Source: Melioribacter roseus P3M-2 (lineage in GTDB: Bacteria > Bacteroidota > Ignavibacteria > Ignavibacteriales > Melioribacteraceae). From it: a stretch of DNA of 64,000 nt. Positions within the stretch are counted from its first letter, which is position 1; each line of letters starts with the position of its first letter. Under the pieces are notes generated by a model, which was not told where the DNA came from, ran no database searches, and worked only from the letters and a program-made list of their open reading frames with translations. The translations under genes and the position numbers were made by a program. The stretch covers positions 682,001-746,000 of the forward strand of contig NC_018178.1 in the NCBI RefSeq assembly GCF_000279145.1, given 5' to 3'. Positions 26,970 through 35,733 of the stretch are shown one piece after another.

Positions 26970-29378
26970 TTATGCTAGCGATTCCTTCGAGCGTCTGAAA
27001 GCCGCAATTACAAATCCGATAACCATTACAATCACTCCGAGCCAAACAAGGCTGATAAACGGTTTTATGCTGACGTCTACCGTTAAAACTTCTTTCGGAG
27101 TTTGAACGGGGATATTTTCCGATGAAAGCGGCTGCAGAACGATTGTAATTTCGCCTCCTGTGGCGTTCAAGTTTGCCAGAGCGATTTTCAGGGCGGCTTC
27201 TTTGAGTTCCGCCGGATGAAATTCCTGTTGACCTCCGGCGCTTTCCATATACGGCTCCAGATTGTATGCCTTGCCGTCGTATGTCACTTTAAGATTTGCG
27301 CCGATTTTGAATTTGCCGCCGCTCATCATGGCCGACATATCTTCCGGCAATACGAAATTAGTAAATTCTATTTTCATTCCCTGATATTCTACAACGTCGC
27401 CTTTTTTCATATTAACCGTCTGCCCTGCGTCGGAGGGCGTTTCTTCATCGTAACTAACGGGAGCGACATAGAAATCTTTCGTAAAGCCTACAATAATATC
27501 AGGCTCTCGCATCAAACTGTTATTAAATTCTGCGATATACATAACAGGCGACGCCACCTTAATATCGTCTCCGTCTTTGATTTCGACATTGAACGCATAT
27601 TTCTTGCCTCCTTCGATCGGCTGGTAACCTGCGAAACTCAACTGATAATTCCACAGTTCGACTTTTTCCCCTTTCACGAGATCTACCTGCTCGCTTTTAG
27701 TATATCCCGCCGTTGCGGCTACTCCAACCATAAACAGAGCTATTCCGATGTGAGCTACGTAAGCTCCGGCGTGGCTTTTTTTGCCTCTCAGAATTTTCAA
27801 AGTAATTTCCCCGTTAACTACGAGCGCAAAAATCGAAGAGAAAGTAAGAATAACCAGCATGAAATTCTCTACGCCGCCGATAACGAATATTACTGCTGTC
27901 AACAATATCGAAATAATTATGGGCGCTTTGATTCCGTTTAATAATTCTTTTCGGTCGGTAGTTTTCCATTTTAAAATAATACTCAATCCGTTCAGAAATC
28001 CGATAATAATTGCAATCGGAAGATTGAGCTCGTTATAGAATTTAAGCTCGACGGTTTGACCGAAAATGGGAGCGCTAGTACCGACCAACACTATAATAGC
28101 CGAGGCAATTAAAGCAACCGAACCCGTGAATAACGCAAGTTCGCGCGACAGGATATTTTCTTCGTAGGTAAAATTCTCAACCAGATAATTCCATCTGAAA
28201 AATACGAGTCCGAGCCCGAGCAACGCAAAAAACAGCAAGAACCCGAGAAGCAGAAGATAAACCGTCATTCCGGGATCGACGAACGAGTGCACGGAAGCGT
28301 CGCCGAGAATACCGCTTCGCGTTAAGAACGTGGAATAGAGGACGAGCACGTAGACGAAAATGCTCAAAATTAAATTCGTCTTAACAAATCTGCCTGCGTT
28401 GAGTTTATCTTTACTCGATTTATCCTGCGTCTTCTTTTGGACCAGCATCGTATGAATAGCCGCCACTGCAATCAACCACGGAACCAGCGACGAGTTTTCA
28501 ACGGGGTCCCATCCCCAATAGCCGCCCCATCCGAGTACGCCGTACGCCCAATAACCTCCTATCATAATTCCCAGTCCGAGAACCATTGTTCCGCTTAACA
28601 ACCACGGCAACGACTGTTTTACCCATTCGTTGTATTCGTTTTTTATCAATGCCGCCATTGCAAAGGAATAGGGTACGGCAGCCATTGAAAAACCGACGAA
28701 CAACATCGGCGGATGGATTTGCATCCAGAAGTTCTGCAACAACGGATTCAATCCCTTGCCTTCGATTATAAATTTATCGAGAGGGACATTGTTAGCTTTC
28801 AAGATAGCGAGCAGATCCGGACCTATCTGCACAAACTGTTTCCCGGATTGAGGATCGCTAAACAGGAAATTTTGCAATGCCGGCAGAGTCAAATATGCGC
28901 TGTTGATATGCTTAAGGTCGATGAAATCCGGTTGGCTCCAGATATATACAAAAGGCGATTTCAACAAGGGATTAACCATCACAAGCAAAAAGACGATACA
29001 GAGGCCGTAAACCATCATCACTCTCTGCTCGAGGTCGCCTCTTTTGGAAGTATAGTCGAGCAATATTAAACCTACAATGGACGTAAAAAGCGTCCAGAGC
29101 ATAAAACTGCCTTCCTGCCCGGCATAGAACGTGGACATCAGCAATCCCAAAGGCATTCCGCTGCCGCTGTAATTATAAACGTAACGGTATTGATATTGAT
29201 GGGTAAGTATCGCCTGCAATAAAAGAGCGCTGGCTGCAAGCACCATAATTGCGCTGATATGGAAACTAATCCGCGCCGGACCCAATGTGTTTTTATAACC
29301 TCGGTAATTAAGGAAGTACATAATTACGGAAAAGACAGCCGACAATAAAGCCAGCGTCAGAGCTACATTCCCTATCAT
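26970..29378 (-). CDS. ccmF: Cytochrome c heme lyase subunit CcmF
   Basis: 802 aa polytopic membrane protein of the cytochrome c maturation system I. The heme-handling motif WGGYWGWDPVENSSLVPW is in the middle of the N-terminal membrane domain; a large periplasmic domain (about 570-770) follows and one helix closes the C-terminus. It is longer than the ~650 aa proteobacterial protein, mainly through the C-terminal soluble part. It receives heme from CcmE and attaches it to apocytochrome CXXCH motifs. Last in ccmC-ccmD-ccmE-ccmF. Confidence 0.94.
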   Translation of the reverse strand: MIGNVALTLALLSAVFSVIMYFLNYRGYKNTLGPARISFHISAIMVLAASALLLQAILTHQYQYRYVYNYSGSGMPLGLLMSTFYAGQEGSFMLWTLFTSIVGLILLDYTSKRGDLEQRVMMVYGLCIVFLLVMVNPLLKSPFVYIWSQPDFIDLKHINSAYLTLPALQNFLFSDPQSGKQFVQIGPDLLAILKANNVPLDKFIIEGKGLNPLLQNFWMQIHPPMLFVGFSMAAVPYSFAMAALIKNEYNEWVKQSLPWLLSGTMVLGLGIMIGGYWAYGVLGWGGYWGWDPVENSSLVPWLIAVAAIHTMLVQKKTQDKSSKDKLNAGRFVKTNLILSIFVYVLVLYSTFLTRSGILGDASVHSFVDPGMTVYLLLLGFLLFFALLGLGLVFFRWNYLVENFTYEENILSRELALFTGSVALIASAIIVLVGTSAPIFGQTVELKFYNELNLPIAIIIGFLNGLSIILKWKTTDRKELLNGIKAPIIISILLTAVIFVIGGVENFMLVILTFSSIFALVVNGEITLKILRGKKSHAGAYVAHIGIALFMVGVAATAGYTKSEQVDLVKGEKVELWNYQLSFAGYQPIEGGKKYAFNVEIKDGDDIKVASPVMYIAEFNNSLMREPDIIVGFTKDFYVAPVSYDEETPSDAGQTVNMKKGDVVEYQGMKIEFTNFVLPEDMSAMMSGGKFKIGANLKVTYDGKAYNLEPYMESAGGQQEFHPAELKEAALKIALANLNATGGEITIVLQPLSSENIPVQTPKEVLTVDVSIKPFISLVWLGVIVMVIGFVIAAFRRSKESLA

Positions 29379-29406
29379 AATAATAATCCTTTAAAATTAT
29401 TTTAAG

Positions 29407-29796
29407 TTATGCTCCGGCTTGTTGTACCGGCTGTTCCTGATATTTGGAGGGACATTTAGTTAATATATCGGAAGCATAAAAAACGCCGTCGGAATATTTT
29501 CCGGTTACGACAACGCTTGTGGACGATTCGAAGTTGTTCGGCATTGCGCCTTTATAGACAACCTTCATTTCGTTGCCGTTTTCGTCCTGGATATAAAAAC
29601 TGAACATCTTATTTTGTTTGTCCATCTGATAACCTTTTTCTTTGACCCAGCTTCCGGTGGCTTTAACGGTTTTTCCGGATTCCATTACTTTGGCAAAGCT
29701 GCTTTCGTACTGAACGTTGGTTTGTGTAAAAAGATAAATCATCAAGCCGAGGAACACGACTATTATAGTTCCGCCGAATATATATTTATTGTTCAT
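29407..29796 (-). CDS. ccmE: Cytochrome c maturation heme chaperone CcmE, Cys-type
   Basis: 129 aa: one N-terminal membrane anchor, then an OB-fold. The heme-binding segment reads DILTKCPSKYQ, so Cys stands where the E. coli-type protein has His (HDENY), giving CXXXY. A CXXXY form is known in archaea and some anaerobic bacteria such as Desulfovibrio. It shuttles heme from CcmC to CcmF. The start overlaps the 3' end of ccmD by 11 bp. Confidence 0.92.
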   Translation of the reverse strand: MNNKYIFGGTIIVVFLGLMIYLFTQTNVQYESSFAKVMESGKTVKATGSWVKEKGYQMDKQNKMFSFYIQDENGNEMKVVYKGAMPNNFESSTSVVVTGKYSDGVFYASDILTKCPSKYQEQPVQQAGA

Positions 29797-29947
29797 TGTA
29801 CTTCTCCTTTAGTTCTTTTTCCAAAACTTTCAGTTTTTTATCGGTATTGTTCAAAAATAAAAAGATGCCGAACCATACAACGAGCACTATAAACATTACG
29901 ATATAAATCGAGTTCGATTCGAAGAAATTTAATAATCCGTTTTCCAC
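29786..29947 (-). CDS. ccmD: CcmD-like small membrane protein
   Basis: 53 codons with a GTG start at 29947, preceded by AGAGG about 6 nt upstream. The product has a short N-terminus (MENGLLNFFESNS), a single membrane helix (about 14-32, VMFIVLVVWFGIFLF) and a charged lysine/glutamate tail. Size, topology and its place between ccmC (1 bp gap) and ccmE (11 bp overlap) all match CcmD, which helps release holo-CcmE from CcmC. Sequence conservation in CcmD is too low for more. Confidence 0.85.
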   Translation of the reverse strand: MENGLLNFFESNSIYIVMFIVLVVWFGIFLFLNNTDKKLKVLEKELKEKYNEQ

Positions 29948-29948
29948 G

Positions 29949-30653
29949 CTAACCTCTTTCTATTTTATTGTTTTCCGAAATAATTAATATTTTGTATCGC
30001 AGTTTCCACATCCAGGCGTACAAAATTGTAAAAGCCGTAAGCGACAGATAGAAAACCAGCTGCATATTCGCGTTCATTTTAAAATCGACAACCGGGCCAG
30101 ATGTGTCGTCGTTGGCTGAACCCGGGTGGAGTCCGACCATTATTCTGGGCATAATAAAGATGAAAAACGGCACGGTCAAAAAAGCAATTATCGAATAGAC
30201 CGCCGAAAGACGGGCGCGTTTTTCCTCGTTTTCAATAGCCGAGCGGAGCGCTAGAAGTGAGCCGTATATTAAAAGCAATATAAATATGCTGGTTTCTCGA
30301 GGGTCCCAATGCCAAAAAGCTCCCCACGTAAATTTAGCCCAGATCGATCCCGTTACAGTCGCAAGAATCGTGAACAACATTCCCAATTGAAGCGCGGCGT
30401 TTGATCTTGCGTCGTCGTCCAGATTTTTGTTCTTCAGGTATCGGATTCCGTATATCATTGCCATCAGAAAAGCTATAACGGACAACCAGGCTGTGGGAAC
30501 ATGGAAGAAGATAATCTTTGCCTTCTCTTCAAGCCCCGGAATATTAGGGAACTCGTACCAATGAGAAGGTTGCGGAACTATCGGAAACGTTACGCCCGCA
30601 ACGATCACAAATGTCATCAACAGAAATAATATTATTTTCCAGTAAGTTTTCAT
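29949..30653 (-). CDS. ccmC: Heme-handling protein CcmC
   Basis: 234 aa with six membrane helices and the tryptophan-rich motif WGAFWHWDPRETSIF plus flanking His residues (FFHVPTAW, GLHPGS). It loads heme onto CcmE at the outer face of the membrane. First gene of the ccmCDEF operon. ccmA and ccmB, the ABC transporter that normally accompanies CcmC, are not adjacent. Confidence 0.93.
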   Translation of the reverse strand: MKTYWKIILFLLMTFVIVAGVTFPIVPQPSHWYEFPNIPGLEEKAKIIFFHVPTAWLSVIAFLMAMIYGIRYLKNKNLDDDARSNAALQLGMLFTILATVTGSIWAKFTWGAFWHWDPRETSIFILLLIYGSLLALRSAIENEEKRARLSAVYSIIAFLTVPFFIFIMPRIMVGLHPGSANDDTSGPVVDFKMNANMQLVFYLSLTAFTILYAWMWKLRYKILIISENNKIERG

Positions 30654-30685
30654 ATTATATTTGCTTTCAATTTTAATACCAAAAG

Positions 30686-30703
30686 AATATATCCGGATAT
30701 AAT
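30686..30703. promoter_or_regulatory. 14 bp perfect palindrome in a divergent promoter region
   Basis: TATATCCGGATATA lies 35 bp upstream of the ccmC start, in the 249 bp between ccmC and the divergent phosphatase gene. It could be a regulator site, but an AT-rich palindrome of this size can arise by chance. Nothing else is recognisable in the gap. Confidence 0.25.
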
Positions 30704-30902
30704 ATAGTTTTTTGCGTTTTATTAGCCTAAAATATAAAAGTGCCCTTTGAATTCCAAAGGAATTAGGAATGTATGAGCCCGCCGGGATTCCGAATATTAA
30801 TAATTATAGGGCTGTAAATATTAATTTTAAGAAAGACGAAAAATAATTTGTTACATTTAAGCGGCAGATGCGTCTAACAAAACAAACAATACGGGGAATA
30901 AA

Positions 30903-32000
30903 TTGCAGCAGCAAAATCCGATAAAACGAATTTTCGATTTGTATACGAGCGACCTCAGTTATCAGGAAATCGAGAGACTGATAAAACGAGAAGCGAACGA
31001 AGTATACGAATTTTTCAAAAGCGATATTCCGAAGCCCGACAAATCGAGGAATAAATTTGTAAGGGGTTTGATATTCATACGCAGTCTTTTCAACGCATTC
31101 ATAATGAAATTAACGCCGGCGCGGAGAATTTTTTACCTTATATCGATTTTCTTTTTCGGAATAGGATATCTCGAATACAACACCCTATATATCTGGAGCG
31201 GATTTATCATACTAAATTTACTTCTGGCATTCGAGCTTGCCGATAAGCTCCTGGCAAAAAACGAACTCGACATTGCAAAAAAAATTCAGTTCGACCTGAT
31301 ACCGAAACATAAAGCGGAGATCGGACAATACGAAACGGCGTCGCATTATGAACCAGCAAGAGAAGTAGGCGGCGACTATTTCGACATTATCGAAGCTCAC
31401 GACAAAACTTATATCGTAATCGGGGATATTTCCGGAAAAGGAATGGCGGCGGCGCTCTATATGACTCGCGTCCAGGCTATAATATACTTTCTTCTCGACA
31501 ATTATTCCGACGTGAAAGAGATACTCATCAAATTAAAAAAATATTTTTCCCAGAAACTCCGGAAAGAATTTTTTCTTACAATCACAATCGCATCGATCGA
31601 AAAAGACGGCGCGATTAATCTGGTAAGAGCGGGTCATCCTCCGCCGTTTCATTACGACGCCAGCAATAATGAATTCAGAGAGATTAATACCTGCGGTATC
31701 GGAATCGGATTCAACGATTACGGCGTTTTCGAAAAAACTCTCGAACTATATACGTTTAAGCCGGGAGAAGGCGATACGATTGTTTTTTATACCGACGGAT
31801 TGACCGAAACGATGAATAAGTATAAAATTATGCTCGGCGAGAAGCGCGTTAAGAAAACAATCGAAACAAATGCAAACAAAAGCGCAGAAGATATAAAAAA
31901 ATCGCTGGTTAGACTAATTAATTATCACCGCGGAGAAGCCGCTCAAAACGACGACGTGACTTTTGTTGTACTGAAACGGATCAGCGCTCAGAGTAAATAA
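30903..32000 (+). CDS. Membrane-anchored SpoIIE-type serine phosphatase
   Basis: 365 aa. A polar N-terminus (about 1-70) is followed by two membrane helices (about 76-118) and a PP2C/SpoIIE phosphatase domain (about 125-360) with the metal residues in GGDYFD, GDISGKGMAAAL, YTDGLTE and NDDVT. Start is TTG at 30903, supported by GGGGA six bases upstream. In partner-switching systems such enzymes dephosphorylate an anti-sigma-factor antagonist; an RsbW-like kinase is encoded 1.5 kb away (33505-33921). No antagonist (STAS) gene is seen. Confidence 0.9.
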   Translation: MQQQNPIKRIFDLYTSDLSYQEIERLIKREANEVYEFFKSDIPKPDKSRNKFVRGLIFIRSLFNAFIMKLTPARRIFYLISIFFFGIGYLEYNTLYIWSGFIILNLLLAFELADKLLAKNELDIAKKIQFDLIPKHKAEIGQYETASHYEPAREVGGDYFDIIEAHDKTYIVIGDISGKGMAAALYMTRVQAIIYFLLDNYSDVKEILIKLKKYFSQKLRKEFFLTITIASIEKDGAINLVRAGHPPPFHYDASNNEFREINTCGIGIGFNDYGVFEKTLELYTFKPGEGDTIVFYTDGLTETMNKYKIMLGEKRVKKTIETNANKSAEDIKKSLVRLINYHRGEAAQNDDVTFVVLKRISAQSK

Positions 32001-33501
32001 GAAAAGTATCGTCCGGAGGTCTTAATTCGTCGTACATTCTTTTGAGAGCATTATAGGCCGTTTCATTTCCCCTTCGAGCAGCCATGCGGTACAATTTGAC
32101 CGCCGTTGCCTTGTCTTCTTTTACCGAAATTCCCTTTTCGTAGCAATAAGCTAGATAGGTCTGCGCAAGAACGGAACCCTCGTCGGAATATTTTTTGAGG
32201 ATTTCAAAAGAATTATTCTCGTATGTCGTTAAAGCCGAATCGACAAGCGTGGTAAATGCTATTCGTATTTCGGCTTCGACGCTGCCCAATTTTTGAGCTG
32301 TTTTCCAAAACGCCAGCGCCTTATTGATATCTTTTTGCGCCACGGCGCCGGTACTGTATAATAGTCCGAGCTCGATTAAAGCGGGCACATAGTTTTTTCC
32401 CGCGGCTTTATTGAGATAGTCGACCGCATCTTTAAGAGTAATAATGTTCGTCATTTCAAGCGCTCTAATGCCCGCCATAAAATAATATGCATGGCTGTCG
32501 CCGGCTTTGATTTTATTCTTTAACGACTCAAGTAAACTCTCCGATTGTATCAGCCGGAACAAACGTTCGCCGGCTTTATAGGAACCGAACCGGTACGCGT
32601 TGAGATAATTAATGCCCGCCTGAATCAGGTCTTTCTTGTGCCATAGTCCCTGTTCGTAACTGGCGGCTATTAACAAGAGAGCTTCGGGACTTCCGTTTTC
32701 CGCTGCGTATTTTATCATTCCGTATGCGGTTGTATCCTTCAACGAATCAGCCGGGGCGTTAATGCCCAGGTAATCTCTGAGTTCGTATTTATTCTTCTTT
32801 AACAAATTGGAAATCCGTTCTTCATCGGTAACTCTTGCGTCGTTTTCCAAAGAGATATAGTCCACATCCCAGTCGGTATTAATAACCGGAGCGGGTTCTA
32901 CGGTTTTTTGTTGTTCGGCGGCAATCGAACTGTCGACGGCGGGCGCAAGTCCTTTGCTTCGGAATTCTTCTTCCAATTCTTTTGCAGGTTCATATTCGGC
33001 TTTTGCCGCTTTCCTTATATAAGCGTAAGCTTTGGAATAGTCTCTCGACACAACCAGATTATCGGTATACATAATTCCGAGCGCAAATTGCGCCTCGGGC
33101 ATGCCGAGTTCGGCTGCAGATTTGAAATTGTAAAACGACTCGAACGGGTTCCAAGGCACGCCGATACCGTTATAGAGCAGAATTCCGTAATTATATTTTG
33201 CGGCGGCAAGATTTTGGTCGGCGGCTTTTCTTATCCAGTAAATCGCCTTAACCGTATCGGGTTCGAAGCCCTTGCCGATCAAATATCTTATTCCGAGCTC
33301 GTGCTGCGCAAACGGGTCGCCCCGGTTGGCTTCGTTTACAAGTATATATCCGGCTAAAAGCGAATAAGAAGGATACTTTGCTTGGAAATATGAGACTTTT
33401 TTGGGCCTGGAATTTTTAAATGCCTCGCTTTTCAATGTGTCCTTTTGCGCGGGTAATAACATCGAAAAGAGAAGGGCAATAAGGAATGTATATTTAATCA
33501 T
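31981..33501 (-). CDS. Sel1-repeat (TPR-like) periplasmic protein
   Basis: 506 aa with a signal peptide (about 1-18, ending LLPA). At least six Sel1-like repeats are visible, for example AKYNYGILLYNGIGV, AQFALGIMYTDNLVV and AQTYLAYCYEKGISV, in two blocks separated by a linker (about 185-260). Such repeats mediate protein-protein contacts; the partner is unknown. It is 3 bp downstream of the RsbW-like gene, so the two are probably one operon, and its 3' end overlaps the convergent phosphatase gene by 20 bp. Confidence 0.85.
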   Translation of the reverse strand: MIKYTFLIALLFSMLLPAQKDTLKSEAFKNSRPKKVSYFQAKYPSYSLLAGYILVNEANRGDPFAQHELGIRYLIGKGFEPDTVKAIYWIRKAADQNLAAAKYNYGILLYNGIGVPWNPFESFYNFKSAAELGMPEAQFALGIMYTDNLVVSRDYSKAYAYIRKAAKAEYEPAKELEEEFRSKGLAPAVDSSIAAEQQKTVEPAPVINTDWDVDYISLENDARVTDEERISNLLKKNKYELRDYLGINAPADSLKDTTAYGMIKYAAENGSPEALLLIAASYEQGLWHKKDLIQAGINYLNAYRFGSYKAGERLFRLIQSESLLESLKNKIKAGDSHAYYFMAGIRALEMTNIITLKDAVDYLNKAAGKNYVPALIELGLLYSTGAVAQKDINKALAFWKTAQKLGSVEAEIRIAFTTLVDSALTTYENNSFEILKKYSDEGSVLAQTYLAYCYEKGISVKEDKATAVKLYRMAARRGNETAYNALKRMYDELRPPDDTFLIYSER

Positions 33502-33504
33502 AAT

Positions 33505-33921
33505 CTAAGAGACGGATTTCTTCAAAATAAAATAATTCTTGCCGTTAATCGAAAAATAATTTACGTCGTCCATTAATTGTTTGATTATATAGAGCCCCAT
33601 TCCGCTTTCAGGCAAATTGTCGATATCTTCAGGGTCGAACTCCAAATCGGGTATGTCGAGATTTGGGCGCGGTAATCCTTCGTCAATAATTTCGAGCACC
33701 AGATAATCGCCCTCTTTGCGGAGCTTTATCGTAATTTCATTGCCGGGCTCTTCTTTGTAACCGTGTTTAATAACATTATTTGCCGCTTCGGTCAAACAGA
33801 TATTAAAAGCGTTTTTTATATGCTCTTCAATATTATTTTGTTCCAACACGGTAAGCAGTTTTTCGGCAGCGTCGAGAACGCATTCATAACGGCTGTCGAT
33901 ATTTAAACTGAATTCGTCCAT
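33505..33921 (-). CDS. RsbW-like anti-sigma factor / serine-protein kinase
   Basis: 138 aa GHKL ATPase of the RsbW/SpoIIAB type. N-box LTEAANNVIKHGY (about 47-59), G1-like EIIDEGLPRP, G2-like ESGMGLYIIKQL. In this family the protein binds a sigma factor or phosphorylates an antagonist. With the SpoIIE-type phosphatase at 30903 it makes a plausible partner-switching pair, though the two are not co-transcribed. Confidence 0.88.
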   Translation of the reverse strand: MDEFSLNIDSRYECVLDAAEKLLTVLEQNNIEEHIKNAFNICLTEAANNVIKHGYKEEPGNEITIKLRKEGDYLVLEIIDEGLPRPNLDIPDLEFDPEDIDNLPESGMGLYIIKQLMDDVNYFSINGKNYFILKKSVS

Positions 33922-34090
33922 TCCTTTCCAGATTAAACCCTGTTCAAATATATAAAAAGCCCATAAAAATAGAAATGAAATAAATCGAATGCTGCGACGC
34001 TGAAAAAAAAAATTGCTTCACGAATGTATGGTAAATGGTTAATTACCAGACACCCGGAAGCAACCCTTTTAAGAAACGCAAAAGAACCGT

Positions 34091-34297
34091 TTATTCCTGT
34101 TTTGCTTCGGGTTCTTTTGTTTTACACGTCGAAATGCCGAAAGGCAAATATAACGGGCACCAGCCTATCAGCGCCGTTCCGAGAGGTACCAACCCGATTA
34201 GACCCCACCAGCTTTCATAAATGATGCCGAGAATCAGGATTACCAGCCCCAGAATAATTCTGAAAGTTTTGTCGCCGCCTCCTACGTTCTTTTTCAT
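34091..34297 (-). CDS. DUF2892 (YgaP-type) small membrane protein
   Basis: 68 aa. It begins MKKNVGGGDKTFR, has two membrane helices (about 14-27 and 30-46) and a Cys-containing segment WCPLYLPFGISTCKT as in the inner-membrane domain of YgaP. Function unknown. AAAGGAGGCAGT precedes the ATG. A loose hairpin (AAAAGAACC/GGTTCTTTT, 34080-34118) straddles its stop. Confidence 0.88.
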   Translation of the reverse strand: MKKNVGGGDKTFRIILGLVILILGIIYESWWGLIGLVPLGTALIGWCPLYLPFGISTCKTKEPEAKQE

Positions 34298-34348
34298 ACT
34301 GCCTCCTTTTTGTTGGTATGATTTAGATGCATTCGGCGGAAAGACGAT

Positions 34349-35641
34349 TCATTTTAGAATCGCGCATTTCGCCGCAACAAAATAATCGTCTGCAGAAAGA
34401 ACTATAAAATAGACGCCCGAACTGTAGTTCGCGCTGCTCAAATGAACCGTATGATATCCGGGATAAACCTCCTTTTCGGATAAAATTTCTACTAGTTCGC
34501 CGTTAAGCGAATAGATCGCCAGTTTGACAAATTTTATCTCGTTTTCATTTCCCGGTATAAAATATTTTATACGCGCCGCTGAATTAAACGGATTCGGGTA
34601 AACATCTATTTTCTCTTTTCCGCCGCCTTTCAATTCTACTTCATCCGATTCGTAGTATTTAAAAGAACCGTCAAAATCGATTTGTTTGAGGCGGTACCGG
34701 AATCTGATTCCGTTTTCGGGACTGTCCTCAAAATAATAAAATTTTGGCGAAAAAGAATTGCCGTGTCCCTGCACAAATCCGATTTTCCGCCAGCCGCCAT
34801 TACCGCCGAGGTCTAACCTTTCGACGTCGAAGCCGTAGTTATTTACCTCCGTAATAGTTTGCCAGCTCAGAATTACCTTCTCTTCAAGATACGCCGCCCT
34901 GAAAAAAGCCATTTCCACCGGCAGCGGCGCCTGATTCCACGAGGTCGATACCCGAATTCCGTCGATATACGCTTTGTTGGTTGTAACGTCCTGGCGTAGT
35001 GCGATTACAGAGATATTGGTCGGTTCGTTACCTGAGGCTGAATCAATACGCAAATTCGGTTCGGGTTCAGTTTGAGGTATTTCATCTTCGAAAATAAAGA
35101 GGTTGGCTTGATCGTTTCCAGCCCCAGGATTCATTATGTATTTAATCACTACCAAATATGTTTTATTATATAAATAAGTAGCGTCCACAAATTTAACAGT
35201 ATCGGTTGTCTTACTAATTCCAAACAAAAAACTTGATGCATCATTTTTTTTCAAATATAATTTACCAGCCATTAATGGTAATCCGATACTGTTATTTGCA
35301 AAGCCAATTATATCGCTCCCTAAAGACGCGGTAGTTGCTTGTTGTACATTAATTAAGAAAGTTAAGTAAAATGTCCCTGAATCATATTCGTAGCCTAAAC
35401 TTCTGTAATAATCTACTCCGGATGTATCAATTTTTATAGAATTACCTGAGACTGATGGATAGTTTGGAAAAGTTAAGTTATAGTTCTCTATCAATATCTC
35501 CCCATCACCCGGCTTATATATTGTCCAGTTATGCCACGACAACGAATCTCCAACCGGATAGTCAAAATTTTCTTCGAGAATCAGTTGGGAATAGTTCAAC
35601 GAAACGCACACGAAAAAGAGGAAGGCTAAATACTTTTTCAT
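34349..35641 (-). CDS. Secreted protein with T9SS sorting domain, function unknown
   Basis: 430 aa. Signal peptide about 1-18 (MKKYLAFLFFVCVSLNYSQ). Residues 20-235 look like a single beta-sandwich of the concanavalin/LamG kind, common in T9SS cargo. A fibronectin-like module follows (about 240-335, from PVEMAFFRAAY), and a Por sorting domain closes the chain (YPNPFNSAARI to end). No catalytic motif is seen. The codon use of the central part is more AT-rich than its neighbours. Confidence 0.82.
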   Translation of the reverse strand: MKKYLAFLFFVCVSLNYSQLILEENFDYPVGDSLSWHNWTIYKPGDGEILIENYNLTFPNYPSVSGNSIKIDTSGVDYYRSLGYEYDSGTFYLTFLINVQQATTASLGSDIIGFANNSIGLPLMAGKLYLKKNDASSFLFGISKTTDTVKFVDATYLYNKTYLVVIKYIMNPGAGNDQANLFIFEDEIPQTEPEPNLRIDSASGNEPTNISVIALRQDVTTNKAYIDGIRVSTSWNQAPLPVEMAFFRAAYLEEKVILSWQTITEVNNYGFDVERLDLGGNGGWRKIGFVQGHGNSFSPKFYYFEDSPENGIRFRYRLKQIDFDGSFKYYESDEVELKGGGKEKIDVYPNPFNSAARIKYFIPGNENEIKFVKLAIYSLNGELVEILSEKEVYPGYHTVHLSSANYSSGVYFIVLSADDYFVAAKCAILK

Positions 35642-35733
35642 GTCGTACCCTCTAATTAAAAAACATACCGAGGAAAGGAACTTAAAGAAGATAAAAAGTT
35701 AATTTGAAAAAGTCACTTAAAAAAAGAAATAAC

